Below the pieces are notes generated by a model. That model saw nothing but the letters and a program-made list of their open reading frames with translations, was not told where the DNA came from and did no database searches. This document shows, in pieces, positions 63,747-64,000 of a stretch of 64,000 nucleotides of DNA. The position numbers were made by a program, and so were the translations under genes. How positions within the stretch are numbered: position 1 is the stretch's first letter; the number at the start of each line of letters is the position of its first letter. This DNA comes from Avena insularis (Eukaryota; Streptophyta; Magnoliopsida; Poales; Poaceae): contig CM042684.1 in the NCBI GenBank assembly GCA_023614405.1, positions 473,503,650 through 473,567,649 on the forward strand. The letters are read 5' to 3'.

Positions 63747-64000
63747 GTACTGAGCACTTGTAGATATATCCCCTAGTCCCCGAGCCCCCGAGGGAGTAAC
63801 TTGTTACTCGGTCGGATGATCCTTAGAGAATTTGTTTTCTGTTCGTAGCAACTTCAAAATTTAGTAAAGTTAGAGCCGAGTTAAGTTCCTTTGGCTCGAA
63901 TCTTGTACATTTCGAATATCCACCCACCTAGAGCCGGGTTAAGTTCCCTTGGCCCGGATCTTGTAGACTTCGAATATCCACACACCTAGAGCCGGGTTAA
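63747..64000 (+). repeat. Element I aORF intron with 58-bp tandem repeats
   Basis: Intron sequence after GT at 63724. TAGAGCCG recurs at 63871, 63929 and 63987 (58-base period), with the same unit as H at 47454-47866. The array runs off the window end. Confidence 0.88.

Overview
The window is a block of repetitive DNA from a large plant genome, almost certainly a grass (Poaceae, probably Pooideae). The reasons are the long Athila-type and Tat-type Ty3/gypsy elements, Copia LTRs of the kind found in wheat and barley relatives, and plant-type splice signals. I found no host gene, tRNA, rRNA or CRISPR array. Essentially all of it is LTR retrotransposons inserted into one another, as expected of heterochromatin. 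The letters A to I and J1 to J3 are my own labels. Family names are inferences from protein motifs and LTR ends.

Layout. The oldest layer is D, an Athila-like element on the + strand. Its pol gene is visible at 12698-14163 and 30098-31325, followed by a repeat-rich 3' region and an ORF that ends at 32841. B (Tat-like, - strand; 1-3478 and 11496-12697) lies immediately before D pol and carries A (3479-11495, TSD CCCAT). C (Tat-like, - strand, 14164-30097, TSD ATTAC) is inserted in D pol. It holds two solo Copia LTRs, J1 (14656-16307) and J2 (about 20692-22348). E (Tat-like, + strand, from 32842) interrupts the 3' ORF of D. E gag is split by solo LTR J3 (35004-36774, TSD GGTCC) and then by F (from 37441). 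F is interrupted at 41770 by I, whose LTR received G (42206-62136, - strand). G was split by H (45302-57566, TSD AAACT). The right end of G and part of I were later deleted, and I aORF sequence runs to the window end. Remaining parts of B, D, E, F and I must lie outside the window.

Coding content. B, C, E, H and I are Tat-lineage elements. Gag, protease, RT, dual RNase H and integrase run one way. In C, H and I an additional, apparently intron-containing ORF runs antisense between the 3' LTR and pol. F and G encode only Gag and a protease-like domain, and A encodes one unrecognised 267-residue protein. A, F and G share LTR and 3' internal sequence, so they look like non-autonomous relatives that depend on an Athila-type partner. 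Every pol gene is broken by stops, frameshifts or deletions, and many of the stops look like C-to-T changes at methylatable sites.

Points worth a second look are a TAG codon at the same protease/RT border in three elements, the spliced antisense ORFs with an intronic 59-bp minisatellite, hairpins at LTR tips, a tandem array of hairpin units in D, an in-frame integrase deletion in C, and the three-LTR structure of A.
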